Positions 6,795-14,322 of a stretch of 16,845 nt of DNA are shown one piece after another. Position numbers and translations under genes: made by a program. Positions within the stretch are counted from its first letter, which is position 1. Each line of letters begins with the position of its first letter. The notes beneath the pieces are model-generated. The model was not told the DNA's origin. It searched no databases and worked only from the letters and a program-made list of their open reading frames with translations. This DNA is from DATJUF01 sp035524095 (GTDB lineage Bacteria; Desulfobacterota; Binatia; Binatales; Binataceae): NCBI GenBank assembly GCA_035524095.1, contig DATKPK010000272.1:1-16845 (forward strand), read 5' to 3'.

Positions 6795-7052
6795 ATGCCA
6801 CGTAAAGCCGCTTCCTCCAAATCTAAGCCCGGCGCTCGCAAGTACGGTCCTAAGGCGTCTGCGAAAGTCGGTTCCGCTCTTCATAAGATGAAAGCCGGCA
6901 AATTAAAATCCGGTACTTCCGGTAAAGCTGTGAAAAGCCGCGCTCAAGCTGTAGCTATTGGTCTTTCCGAAGCGCGCAAGGCAGGTGCAAAGGTCCCGTC
7001 GCCCAAACCGAAGAGGTCAACACGCCCTAAGTCGAAGGCTTCGACTAAGTAA
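6795..7052 (+). CDS. DUF6496 family basic protein
   Basis: An 85-residue very basic protein, rich in Lys, Ser and Ala. The core (about 20-70) with HKMKAGKLKSG, GKAVKSRAQAVAIGLSEARKAGAKVP matches the short conserved family known as DUF6496. Its Lys-rich tails resemble histone H1-like or other nucleic-acid-binding bacterial proteins, so binding to DNA or RNA is plausible but inferred. There is no signal peptide. CAGGAG (6781-6786) precedes the ATG by eight bases; an out-of-frame ATG at 6791 overlaps the start region. It follows the Thr-rich lipoprotein by 65 bases and is probably read from the same promoter, as I see no separate one. A terminator hairpin follows at 7099-7125, shared with the convergent genes. 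Confidence 0.82.
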   Translation: MPRKAASSKSKPGARKYGPKASAKVGSALHKMKAGKLKSGTSGKAVKSRAQAVAIGLSEARKAGAKVPSPKPKRSTRPKSKASTK

Positions 7053-7098
7053 TGCTCAACGCACACCGATTGAATTTTATGAAAGCGATATCGAGAGT

Positions 7099-7130
7099 CG
7101 GTGCGGGCCATTGGAGCCCGCGCCGTCTTT
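7099..7130. terminator. Terminator hairpin between convergent small genes
   Basis: Arms 7099-7108 and 7116-7125 pair over 10 bp (one G-T) with a 7-base loop; TCTTT follows on the + strand. It lies between the DUF6496 stop (7052) and the stop of the - strand 91-codon gene (7139), so it can serve both directions. Confidence 0.6.
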
Positions 7131-7138
7131 AACGTTAT

Positions 7139-7414
7139 TTAACTTGTCGTTCTGAATTGTAATGAACCTGCTGCGACTGCCGTGGTGTTCTCCTTCCTCT
7201 CACTCCAGGAAGTCCAACGGCTAGCGCTTGACGAGGGCCTTACTGCCTCGACGTGGCGCACAACAATCCGCAGCGTGGCGTCCTCGTGCAAAGCCCGATC
7301 GGCGTATGCTTCTGCGGTAATTCTGTTGGCAAAACAATTCACCGATTCTATATTTGATTCTTCGCCGGCAAACATGCGGCGGCTGATCGTCACTTCCCAG
7401 AATGGCGGCTTCAT
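7139..7414 (-). CDS. Small unrecognised protein downstream of DUF1328
   Basis: A 91-codon reading frame that starts 16 bases after the DUF1328 stop on the same strand, with GAGGA about 11 bases before the ATG. The first 58 residues look like a compact alpha/beta domain: WEVTISRRMFAG (6-17), then ITAEAYADRALHEDATLRIVVRHVE (32-56), with a helix rich in Ala and acidic residues followed by a beta strand. The tail is Ser/Arg rich and probably disordered. No signal peptide or membrane segment is visible. The terminator hairpin 14 bases after its stop fits a real gene, but a + strand frame overlaps it at 7182-7571 and I cannot exclude that this is a chance frame. I do not recognise a family. Confidence 0.5.
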   Translation of the reverse strand: MKPPFWEVTISRRMFAGEESNIESVNCFANRITAEAYADRALHEDATLRIVVRHVEAVRPSSSASRWTSWSERKENTTAVAAGSLQFRTTS

Positions 7415-7430
7415 TCCGTCAATCCTCGAG

Positions 7431-7595
7431 TCAACGAATCAGGCTTCTGCCCGCGATAAGGCTGATCAGGAACAGCACTATGAAAATTCCAAACAAGATT
7501 CTGGCAATTCCCACCGACGCTCCAGCGATTCCGCCAAAACCCAACACGCCCGCAACAATTGCGATTACTAGAAAGACGACTGCCCAATACAGCAT
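7431..7595 (-). CDS. DUF1328/YtjA family small membrane protein
   Basis: A 54-residue membrane protein of the DUF1328 (YtjA) family. It starts MLYWAVVFLVIAIVAG and continues with the family segment GVLGFGGIAGASVGIARILF, then a second hydrophobic helix, IFIVLFLISLIAG, and ends in a short basic tail, RSLIR. Two transmembrane helices around a Gly-rich turn fill the whole protein, which is the usual family length. An excellent Shine-Dalgarno, AAGGAGGAG, lies eight bases upstream of the ATG. A sigma-54-like promoter sits about 58 bases upstream. It is followed by the 91-codon frame on the same strand. DUF1328 genes are often part of stress regulons in Proteobacteria, but the molecular role is unknown. 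Confidence 0.9.
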   Translation of the reverse strand: MLYWAVVFLVIAIVAGVLGFGGIAGASVGIARILFGIFIVLFLISLIAGRSLIR

Positions 7596-7604
7596 CTGCT
7601 TTTA

Positions 7605-7613
7605 CTCCTCCTT
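7605..7613 (-). promoter_or_regulatory. Strong ribosome binding site of the DUF1328 gene
   Basis: Read on the - strand, AAGGAGGAG is a near-perfect complement of the 16S 3' end and is correctly spaced from the ATG at 7595. It is the strongest such site seen here and confirms this very short gene. Confidence 0.75.
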
Positions 7614-7652
7614 CGCCAGCTAAACGGCCGATCGCCGATGCCATAACCTAAC

Positions 7653-7666
7653 GCAAATGACATGCC
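7653..7666 (-). promoter_or_regulatory. Candidate sigma-54 promoter for the DUF1328 gene
   Basis: On the - strand GGCATG (from 7666 down) and TTGC (ending at 7653) have GG and GC exactly 10 bases apart. The -12 half is a full match and the -24 half has one change in GGCACG. A transcript would start near 7641, about 46 bases before the ATG. Confidence 0.5.
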
Positions 7667-7787
7667 GCAAATCCCCGCCAGCACCTCATTTAATTTTCGC
7701 TTTGCCACCGCGTAAACTGGAATTGCCGTCGTGCCAACGTCCTCGGCGGCGGCCAGACGATCTTCATTACACCATCACGAGGTCCGC

Positions 7788-8129
7788 ATGCGCCTGATGC
7801 TCCTGTCCTCCACGTTCGCCCTCTTCTTGCCTTTGATTTTCTGCGGATGCCTCCAGGTCCAGCCTCAGCCCGCCGTTCCCCCAACCTCAGTAACCTCATG
7901 GGGACCGCTCGGCGGCTTTGCTGTTTCTTCCGGCACGACTTGTTCTGGGCACCTATTGCTGAATGGGCGAACAGCCGTTTCCAGCGACCAATGCTTCACC
8001 GGGACCGCCGACGTCGTCCTATGCACCGATACCACGGCACCGAATCCCGTCATGTGCAGTCCAGCGAGCGGCTATCTCACGATCGCCGGCACCCCTGGCG
8101 ATACCATCGCCTACGCCCGAATTCGCTGA
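7788..8129 (+). CDS. Predicted Cys-containing lipoprotein, unknown function
   Basis: Starting at ATG 7788 gives 113 residues: a hydrophobic signal (1-20) ending in FCGC, with C21 a probable lipidation site although Cys and Phe at -2 and -3 make the lipobox non-standard. GAGG (7779-7782) lies five bases before this ATG; the in-frame start at 7731 would put 19 odd residues ahead of the signal. The mature part has four Cys (C52, C69, C79, C90), suggesting two disulfides, in a Thr/Ser/Pro/Gly-rich chain with beta-like segments (GHLLLNGRTAVSSDQCF, GYLTIAGTPGD). I recognise no family. It stands between the small-gene cluster and the hybrid kinase, with no terminator or promoter that I can identify. 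Confidence 0.6.
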   Translation: MRLMLLSSTFALFLPLIFCGCLQVQPQPAVPPTSVTSWGPLGGFAVSSGTTCSGHLLLNGRTAVSSDQCFTGTADVVLCTDTTAPNPVMCSPASGYLTIAGTPGDTIAYARIR

Positions 8130-8296
8130 TAGTCCGTATGATCTGCCAGCGGTTCGCTTGAGTCTCTGCATAGCGCCTCGCGAGGATGAAGCCTTCGCGC
8201 TTCCATCGCGGGTACCTCGGTAATTTTTTCCTCCTTTTCGCTCTCAGTAGATGGGAAAATTGCCTTTACTCCCATCACTTGCATAATTTGGAATAG

Positions 8297-10183
8297 ATGG
8301 CCTCCGACTCCAACCACAAGCAGCCTCCGCCGCCGCTCCCTGAGGCCTCGTCGGCTGTCTTGCGCCGGATGCTCCTCATCGGTGCTGTAGTGCCGATTCT
8401 CGCGATGCTCTTGATGACCGGCCTGCTCTGCCTGCAAATCCACGAGCGCTCGCTCGATGTCGATTGGACCGAGCATAGCGACGAAGTGTTGAGAACGGCT
8501 GGCGCAAGCTTGCTCTATCTCACCCAGATGGCGGCGATCGTGCGCGATTATGTAATTCGTGGCGATACTAGCTCGCTCACCAGCTATCGGCAGGCCAGCG
8601 ACCGTGCGGCCCAATCACTATCCGATCTGGCCTCTCTGGTCCGCGATAATCGGTTCCAACTGGGACGCGTTAGCACGATTAGCCAACTCAAGGGCGAGGT
8701 CATTGGCCGCTATGACGAAATCGTCGAAGACCACGATCGTAATAACTGCGCGGATTGCGCTGCTAGGCTTGCAGGCACTCACGAGTTGATGATCCGCGTC
8801 CGTGACAATTTCGCCCAATTTGCTGACGCCGAGCGCGCTCTCAGGACCCAGCGCCAGGCAGGACAGGAGGCTGGGGAAGGCCGCATTGTCGCTGGTCTCG
8901 CCGCACTCGTGATCGTCGTCCTAACTGCCTCCGTTTATTCTATCTGGACCACGGCTAAACGGGTCGCCGGCATCTACAACCGAGCCCTCGTCGATGCGCG
9001 CGCCTCACGCGCCGACGCGGAGCGCGCCAACCGCGCCAAGGATGAGTTCTTGGGTATCGTTTCGCACGAGCTTCGCGGCCCGCTCTCGGCTATCTCGATG
9101 TGGACCCAGGTACTCCTCGGCAGCCGCACCGACGACCAGAAAATGCGCAAAGGCCTCGAGGCCATCAGCCGGGCGATTCAATCCGAAAGCCAGATGATCA
9201 ACGACTTACTCGACGTTTCGCGAATCGAGGCCGGTAAAATGCGCCTCGACGTCCGTACTATCGATCTCCCTGCCATCATCGAGGCCGCAGCCGAAGTCAT
9301 TCGTCCTTCCGCAGACGCCAAGGGCATCCGCGTCCATGTCATCCTTGACCCGAAAGCCGGTCCGGTCGCGGGTGATCCCGAACGCCTTCAGCAGGTCTTT
9401 TGGAATCTCTTGTCCAACGCCGTTAAGTTCACACCAAAACAGGGCCGCGTCGAAGTCAAACTCGAACGCATCAACTCCCACGTCGAACTAGCCGTCAGCG
9501 ACAACGGTCGCGGCATCGACGCTAAAGTGCTCTCGCGCATTTTCGAGCCCTTCTGGCAGGCGGACGGCGGCCCCAGCCGCTCAGAGACTGGCCTCGGCCT
9601 CGGGCTTTCCATCTCGCGCAAAATCGTCGAGATGCACGGCGGTAGTCTCATTGCCTCCAGCGGCGGCACAGGCGCGGGCTCCACTTTCACTGTGATTCTG
9701 CCGGTCTCCCTCGCCCACCGCCTCTCATCGTCGACTCTGCGCGAACACCCGACAGCTCCGACTTCCGTCGCCAATGGCGACGCTCGCCTCGACGGCCTCC
9801 GGGTTCTTGCTGTGGACGACCAGCCCGACGCCATCGCCGCCATTCAAAGTCTCCTGCAATCCCAAGGAGCAGAGGTCCACACCGCCTCTTCAGCTCGTTC
9901 CGCGCTCGCTGAACTTGATGGCTGGCGCCCCGACGTCCTCGTTTCAGACATCGGAATGCCGAACGAGGATGGCTATTTCCTCATTCGTGAATTGCGTAAC
10001 CGTCCACGCGACCGTTGTGGCGATATCCCCGCGATCGCTCTAACTGCCTATGGCCGCGTTCAGGATACTGTCCGCCTGCTTGAGAGTGGCTTCCATATGC
10101 ACGTGACGAAGCCCGTCGAACCGGCCGAATTATTTGCCGCCATTCGCAGTGTCACTCGCACAGCCTCCGAGTTCAGCCGCTAA
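8297..10183 (+). CDS. CHASE3 hybrid sensor histidine kinase with receiver
   Basis: A 628-residue membrane hybrid kinase. Order: TM1 (about 25-46), a periplasmic helical sensor (47-195) with the CHASE3-like signature DYVIRGDTSSLTSYRQA (84-100), TM2 (196-217), a short coiled linker, HisKA with the phospho-acceptor H257 (SHELRGPL), HATPase with N-box N370/N374, G1 DNGRG (402-406) and G2 GLGLGL (432-437), then a receiver domain (about 501-620) with acidic pair D507/D508, phospho-acceptor D551, T583 and K605. All catalytic residues are present. No Hpt domain follows, so a phosphorelay would need a separate Hpt, or the receiver regulates the kinase itself. Upstream ribosome site is weak. It converges with the soluble kinase at 10233-12437 across 49 bases. 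CHASE3 ligand is unknown. Confidence 0.92.
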   Translation: MASDSNHKQPPPPLPEASSAVLRRMLLIGAVVPILAMLLMTGLLCLQIHERSLDVDWTEHSDEVLRTAGASLLYLTQMAAIVRDYVIRGDTSSLTSYRQASDRAAQSLSDLASLVRDNRFQLGRVSTISQLKGEVIGRYDEIVEDHDRNNCADCAARLAGTHELMIRVRDNFAQFADAERALRTQRQAGQEAGEGRIVAGLAALVIVVLTASVYSIWTTAKRVAGIYNRALVDARASRADAERANRAKDEFLGIVSHELRGPLSAISMWTQVLLGSRTDDQKMRKGLEAISRAIQSESQMINDLLDVSRIEAGKMRLDVRTIDLPAIIEAAAEVIRPSADAKGIRVHVILDPKAGPVAGDPERLQQVFWNLLSNAVKFTPKQGRVEVKLERINSHVELAVSDNGRGIDAKVLSRIFEPFWQADGGPSRSETGLGLGLSISRKIVEMHGGSLIASSGGTGAGSTFTVILPVSLAHRLSSSTLREHPTAPTSVANGDARLDGLRVLAVDDQPDAIAAIQSLLQSQGAEVHTASSARSALAELDGWRPDVLVSDIGMPNEDGYFLIRELRNRPRDRCGDIPAIALTAYGRVQDTVRLLESGFHMHVTKPVEPAELFAAIRSVTRTASEFSR

Positions 10184-10232
10184 CCGCATCGACAGTCCAC
10201 CCGCTCCGCCCCTGAAATGCGCCATTCTCGCC

Positions 10233-12437
10233 CTAACTTCTCGTCGCCGTCACTCGCCGCGGCAACCGCACCACAAACGTCGCTCCCTCTCCCGGCTGAC
10301 TCTTCAACGTCACACCTCCCCCCATCGCCACGACAATCTGCCGGCTGATCCAGAGTCCTAACCCGAATCCGCTTCTCTCATGCTCACTTTCGACGCGCTC
10401 GAATTGCTCGAACACCCGGCTCTGATTCTCTGGCGCAATCCCGATCCCGTGGTCCGTCACCTCTATCTCGACCGTCTCTTGCGACGCTCGCAGCGCCACC
10501 TGAATCGGTTTGCCTTCACCGTATTTGACCGCATTGGATAGCAGGTTGGTGATTACCTGGTCTGCCCGCATCTCATCCCAACGCCCTCTAACCGGACCCG
10601 GCACGGCGACCCGGATCTGTCCCGGCGCCGACTGTTCGGCGAACCGCTCTGCAATCTGCTCTATCTGGACCGCTATATCGTATTCGCGCGGCTCGAGCCG
10701 CATCCGCCCCGACGCGATTCGCGATATATCCAGCAGCCGATCCAGCAGGTTCGCCATGCGCGTGACTTGCGCCGAGGCTTTTTCGACATGGCCGGCCAGT
10801 GCCTTCCGCCCTTCTTCCATCTGGGTCAGCGTGTTGGTTTCCCGCTTCAGCAGATTCAAGCGCAGATGGAGCGAGTTCAGCGGATTGCGTAGTTCATGCG
10901 ATGCGATCGAAAGAAAGTTGTCTCTTATCGCTAGCGCCCGCCCCAGATTCTGATGGGCCGCGCGCTCCATCATCAGCAATTTCGCGTTATCAATCGTGAT
11001 CGCCCCGTGCGCCAGCAAGCCCGCCAACAACCGCTCGTGCCTCGGTGCAAATTGATTAACCTCAGGCTTTCCGAGGACCAGGCTCCCATGAACTCCACCG
11101 GCCGCGGATGCTACCGGCATCATCAACCATCTATACCCCGTCTCTCTCGATGCCTTATCCGCTTTACCGGCCGACTCGCCTCGATCACTCGCCCTCGTCC
11201 GCCCGCTTATCCCCGCGAGCAGATCTGCGACTAGGTTTTCCCACCCTTCTGGCGGAACTCCGCTCACGGCTTCCGCCTTCAGCCCCATCCTTTCTGGTCT
11301 GTGGGATTCCTCATTTGCCGCAAAAAATGCTGCAAAGTCGGCATTGCAGAGCCGTCGCGCCTCATCTGTCAGCGTCCGTGTGATCCCCTCCAGATGGGGC
11401 CCTGCAAGCTTGTCGAAACTCAGCAGCGCCTCGCTTATCCGCGCCTCTTCGACCGCTCTGCCGCCCGCGATCATCCGCCCAAGCTGCGCCCCAATCAGTT
11501 CCAGGAAATCTCGATATTCGCCATCGAATGGCAGTAGCGGACTCAGTCCCGCCACCAAGTAGCCGCTTGGCCGCGACGGTTCTAACGTCACCAGCGGAAT
11601 TGCCGAGTAATGGTATGACCACCCGGCCCATCCGCCGTCCGTTATCTCAGCCGTCGGTAAAATCTCCTCTATCCCCGTCGATTTCTCGCCAGTTCGCAGC
11701 TCCGCGACGTGCCGCAGCTTCTCCGTAGATATCGGTAGCTTGCCGATCAGCTCCATAATCGGCAGCGGCACCCCAGCTGCCGCCACCAATCCGCTGCTCG
11801 CCCCTTCATTTAGATAAATTAGCGCCCACGGGATATCCCCGCGATTCTCTGCCAATGCCCGCGCCGCCCATCGGCATACCTCCTCAGGAGCCTCGTCTTC
11901 TCTTGTCGCGTCAAGCAGATCGCGCAGCGTGTCCAGCCGTCTGCGGCTCAAAATCTTCCGCGTTGTCTCATGGACGGGCAGGATGACGCCCTCGATCTTG
12001 CCATCGGCACTTACCACCGGCGCGACTGACAAGGTGAAATACGCCTCTTCGAGGAACCCTCGACGCTCGATCTCAAACCGTTGATCCGCATAGCGGACCG
12101 GGTTGCCGGTCGCCATCACCTGATCCATCAACGGCTTCAGTTGGTCCCACAATTCGGCAAAGGCATCGCGCGCCGCCCGCCCCATCGCCTGCGGATGCTT
12201 TTCCTGAATTATTTCACTGTAGGCGTCGTTGTAGATGCAAACCAGTTCCGGCCCCCACATCACCACCGTCGGCCATTGCGACCCGAGGCAATTCGCTACT
12301 GCGCTCTGCAACAGCTCATTCCAGTCCACGACGGCGCCCAAAGGCGTCGCCGCCCAGTTCACCGCGCGCGCGGCCTCTCCGGCTTGACTTTCGTAAGCTA
12401 GGCAAGCCGCCGCGCTATGCACAGGTTCTCGTCGCAT
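10233..12437 (-). CDS. Soluble PAS/GAF sensor histidine kinase
   Basis: A 734-residue kinase without membrane segments, so it should sense a cytoplasmic signal. Order: a PAS-like domain (about 28-158) of the TPLG...DW / MWGPELVCIYNDAY / RRGFLEEAYFTLS type; a GAF-like domain (about 168-325); a second GAF-like domain (335-485); HisKA with H514 (ASHELRNPL); HATPase with N631/N635, G1 DHGIG (662-666) and GFGLGL (690-695). No receiver is attached. PAS/GAF pockets may bind heme, flavin, small molecules or a phytochrome-type chromophore; no bilin-attachment Cys motif stands out. It is divergent from the NtrC-type regulator at 12725, which is the usual arrangement for a cognate pair, so I infer phosphotransfer from H514 to its D55. 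The start codon has a poor ribosome site. Confidence 0.9.
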   Translation of the reverse strand: MRREPVHSAAACLAYESQAGEAARAVNWAATPLGAVVDWNELLQSAVANCLGSQWPTVVMWGPELVCIYNDAYSEIIQEKHPQAMGRAARDAFAELWDQLKPLMDQVMATGNPVRYADQRFEIERRGFLEEAYFTLSVAPVVSADGKIEGVILPVHETTRKILSRRRLDTLRDLLDATREDEAPEEVCRWAARALAENRGDIPWALIYLNEGASSGLVAAAGVPLPIMELIGKLPISTEKLRHVAELRTGEKSTGIEEILPTAEITDGGWAGWSYHYSAIPLVTLEPSRPSGYLVAGLSPLLPFDGEYRDFLELIGAQLGRMIAGGRAVEEARISEALLSFDKLAGPHLEGITRTLTDEARRLCNADFAAFFAANEESHRPERMGLKAEAVSGVPPEGWENLVADLLAGISGRTRASDRGESAGKADKASRETGYRWLMMPVASAAGGVHGSLVLGKPEVNQFAPRHERLLAGLLAHGAITIDNAKLLMMERAAHQNLGRALAIRDNFLSIASHELRNPLNSLHLRLNLLKRETNTLTQMEEGRKALAGHVEKASAQVTRMANLLDRLLDISRIASGRMRLEPREYDIAVQIEQIAERFAEQSAPGQIRVAVPGPVRGRWDEMRADQVITNLLSNAVKYGEGKPIQVALRASQETVEIEVTDHGIGIAPENQSRVFEQFERVESEHERSGFGLGLWISRQIVVAMGGGVTLKSQPGEGATFVVRLPRRVTATRS

Positions 12438-12724
12438 TACTTTTGTGATCCCGACGGCGCCATGATCGCGACTCAGAACCTTCTATCGAGCATGTCTCAT
12501 TCCAAGAATCGCTAGCGCGTATCGCATCTGACGTTAATAGTCCTTCGAAGCTGCTATTTCATCCTTAACATATCGTTATTTCCTGATCGTCATGACCGAG
12601 TTTTCGTCCAGCCGGCTATTTTTCTCTGGCCGCCTTGCATTTATGCCCATCGCCTTTATCTTCTTCACAAGCCGTTCGCCACAAGCTCTATGCTATCCTT
12701 CAACAAGTAGAGGCAACCTTAACC

Positions 12725-14107
12725 GTGGCTGGCAAATACCGAATTCTTATAGCTGACGATGATGTCGTCACCCAGGACGATTGGCGTGAAATCTTGGCTG
12801 GATGGGGCTACGAAGCCTCTTTCGCGGAAGACGGCGACAAGGCCCTCGAGTTCGTCGAAAGGCATCAGCCGCACGTCCTGCTCTGCGATCTTCGGATGCC
12901 GCGCCGCAACGGCCTCGATCTGCTCGCCGCGATGAAAGAGCGGGGCCTCAACCTCGCCACCGTAATGATCTCAGGCGTCGGCCAAATCGACGACGCGGTC
13001 CGCGCCATCAAGCTCGGCGCCTACGATTATTTGACCAAGCCGGTCGATCTCGATCGCCTCCAAATCCTTCTTAAAAACCTGACCTCACACGTCAAGCTCA
13101 GTGAGGAAAATCAACGCCTCCGTCGCCACCTCGCCGAGGCGGGCAAGCTCGGCTCGATTATCGGCCGCTCACTGCCGATGCGTCGCGTGATGGCTCTGAT
13201 CGACCAGGTCGCACCCAGTTCCGCATCCATTTTGATCGCCGGCGAAAGCGGTACCGGTAAGGAAATCGTCGCTCGCACCATTCACGAGCTTTCCGCGCGC
13301 CACGACGGCCCCTTCATCGCGCTCAACTGCGCCGCAATCCCCGATACTCTGATCGAAAGCGAACTCTTCGGCCACGAGCGCGGCGCTTTCACCGGTGCCG
13401 ACAAGCGCCGTCCCGGATGCTTTGAGTTGGCCGAGGGTGGCACCCTCTTCCTCGACGAGATCGGCGAGATGAAAATCGACATGCAGGCCAAGCTTCTGCG
13501 TGTCCTCGAAGAGCGCAAGCTTCGCCGCGTCGGTGGTAGCAGCGAAATCAGCGTCGACGTGCGTGTCCTCGCCGCCTCCAACCGTAATCTCGAGGGCGCG
13601 GCCGGTGACGGCACCTTTCGCGAAGACCTCTATTATCGCCTCAACGTTTTTACCGTTCAGTTACCCCCTCTGCGCGAGCGCAGCGACGATATTCCGCTTT
13701 TCGTCGAGCACTTTTTGACTGAACTCGAAACGCCACCTAACAAGACCGTCACCGGCCTTGAGCCTGATTGTCTCGAGGCGTTGAAAGGCTATTCGTGGCC
13801 CGGCAATATCCGTGAGCTTCGCAACGTGATGGAACGCGCACTGATCGTTACCCGCGGACCGCTGATCTCCCTCAACGATCTTCCGCCCAGCCTCAGTCCC
13901 AAACATAAGACCCGTCCTATCTTCGAGGTCACCATCGGTACTCCCCTGCATGATGTCGAGATGGAACTCGCGCAGCGCACCATCGCCTACGCCGGTGGCA
14001 ATAAATCCGAGGCCGCGCGCCTGTTGGGTGTATCTCTCAAAACCCTCTACAACTGGCTCAAAGCTGAAGAAGAGGACGAAGCGGTCGCTGCCGACCCCAA
14101 AGCGTAA
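12725..14107 (+). CDS. NtrC-family sigma-54-dependent response regulator
   Basis: A 460-residue regulator starting at GTG 12725, with AGAGG about 11 bases upstream; a longer frame back to a TTG at 12635 is possible but adds 30 residues before the canonical receiver start. Receiver (about 5-120): D11-D13 acidic patch, phospho-acceptor D55 (CDLRMP), S83, K105. AAA+ sigma-54 interaction domain (about 143-370): Walker A GESGTGKE (173-180), the GAFTGA loop (220-225) that contacts sigma-54, Walker B LFLDE (241-245), the arginine-finger region RED/LYYRL (299-306) and SWPGN (357-361). The end is a Fis-type helix-turn-helix (about 420-446, GGNKSEAARLLGVS.KTLYNW). It is complete and should activate -24/-12 promoters from distant sites. 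Divergent from the soluble kinase; four candidate target promoters lie within the window. Confidence 0.95.
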   Translation: MAGKYRILIADDDVVTQDDWREILAGWGYEASFAEDGDKALEFVERHQPHVLLCDLRMPRRNGLDLLAAMKERGLNLATVMISGVGQIDDAVRAIKLGAYDYLTKPVDLDRLQILLKNLTSHVKLSEENQRLRRHLAEAGKLGSIIGRSLPMRRVMALIDQVAPSSASILIAGESGTGKEIVARTIHELSARHDGPFIALNCAAIPDTLIESELFGHERGAFTGADKRRPGCFELAEGGTLFLDEIGEMKIDMQAKLLRVLEERKLRRVGGSSEISVDVRVLAASNRNLEGAAGDGTFREDLYYRLNVFTVQLPPLRERSDDIPLFVEHFLTELETPPNKTVTGLEPDCLEALKGYSWPGNIRELRNVMERALIVTRGPLISLNDLPPSLSPKHKTRPIFEVTIGTPLHDVEMELAQRTIAYAGGNKSEAARLLGVSLKTLYNWLKAEEEDEAVAADPKA

Positions 14108-14322
14108 CCGCGGCCCCTTCCTCCGCGCCTCGACGCGTTCAACGGCGATAAGCTCTCGTTGTTTGTTTCCACGCCTATCTGTATGCTCGATGGTCGCGGC
14201 TCGCAGATGCAATCACCGATACTGACTGCACACCTCCAACGCTTAGCCTGCGCGTTTCATCACCGCCGCAGCTAGCCATTCGTCCGCCTCGCATCAATGC
14301 TTTTCCGGGGGATAACTGAATA

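Noticed and set aside
7182..7571. 129-codon + strand frame overlapping DUF1328
   Set aside because: It is antisense to the DUF1328 gene and the 91-codon frame, is Ser/Arg rich without a recognisable domain, and has no good ribosome site.
8111..8614. 167-codon - strand frame at the start of the hybrid kinase
   Set aside because: Antisense shadow of the kinase N-terminus; the kinase frame has clear membrane and CHASE3 features.
12629..12642. TGGCCGCCTTGCA upstream of the NtrC-type regulator as a sigma-54 promoter
   Set aside because: GG and GC are only 7 bases apart; sigma-54 needs 10.
14192..14210. TGGTCGCGGCTCGC and GGCTCGCAGATGC upstream of DUF3300 as -24/-12 elements
   Set aside because: Both have a 9-base spacing and weak halves, so they are not called.
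13661..14212. 183-codon - strand frame over the regulator's C-terminus
   Set aside because: Antisense shadow of the AAA+ and Fis domains, with no family features of its own.
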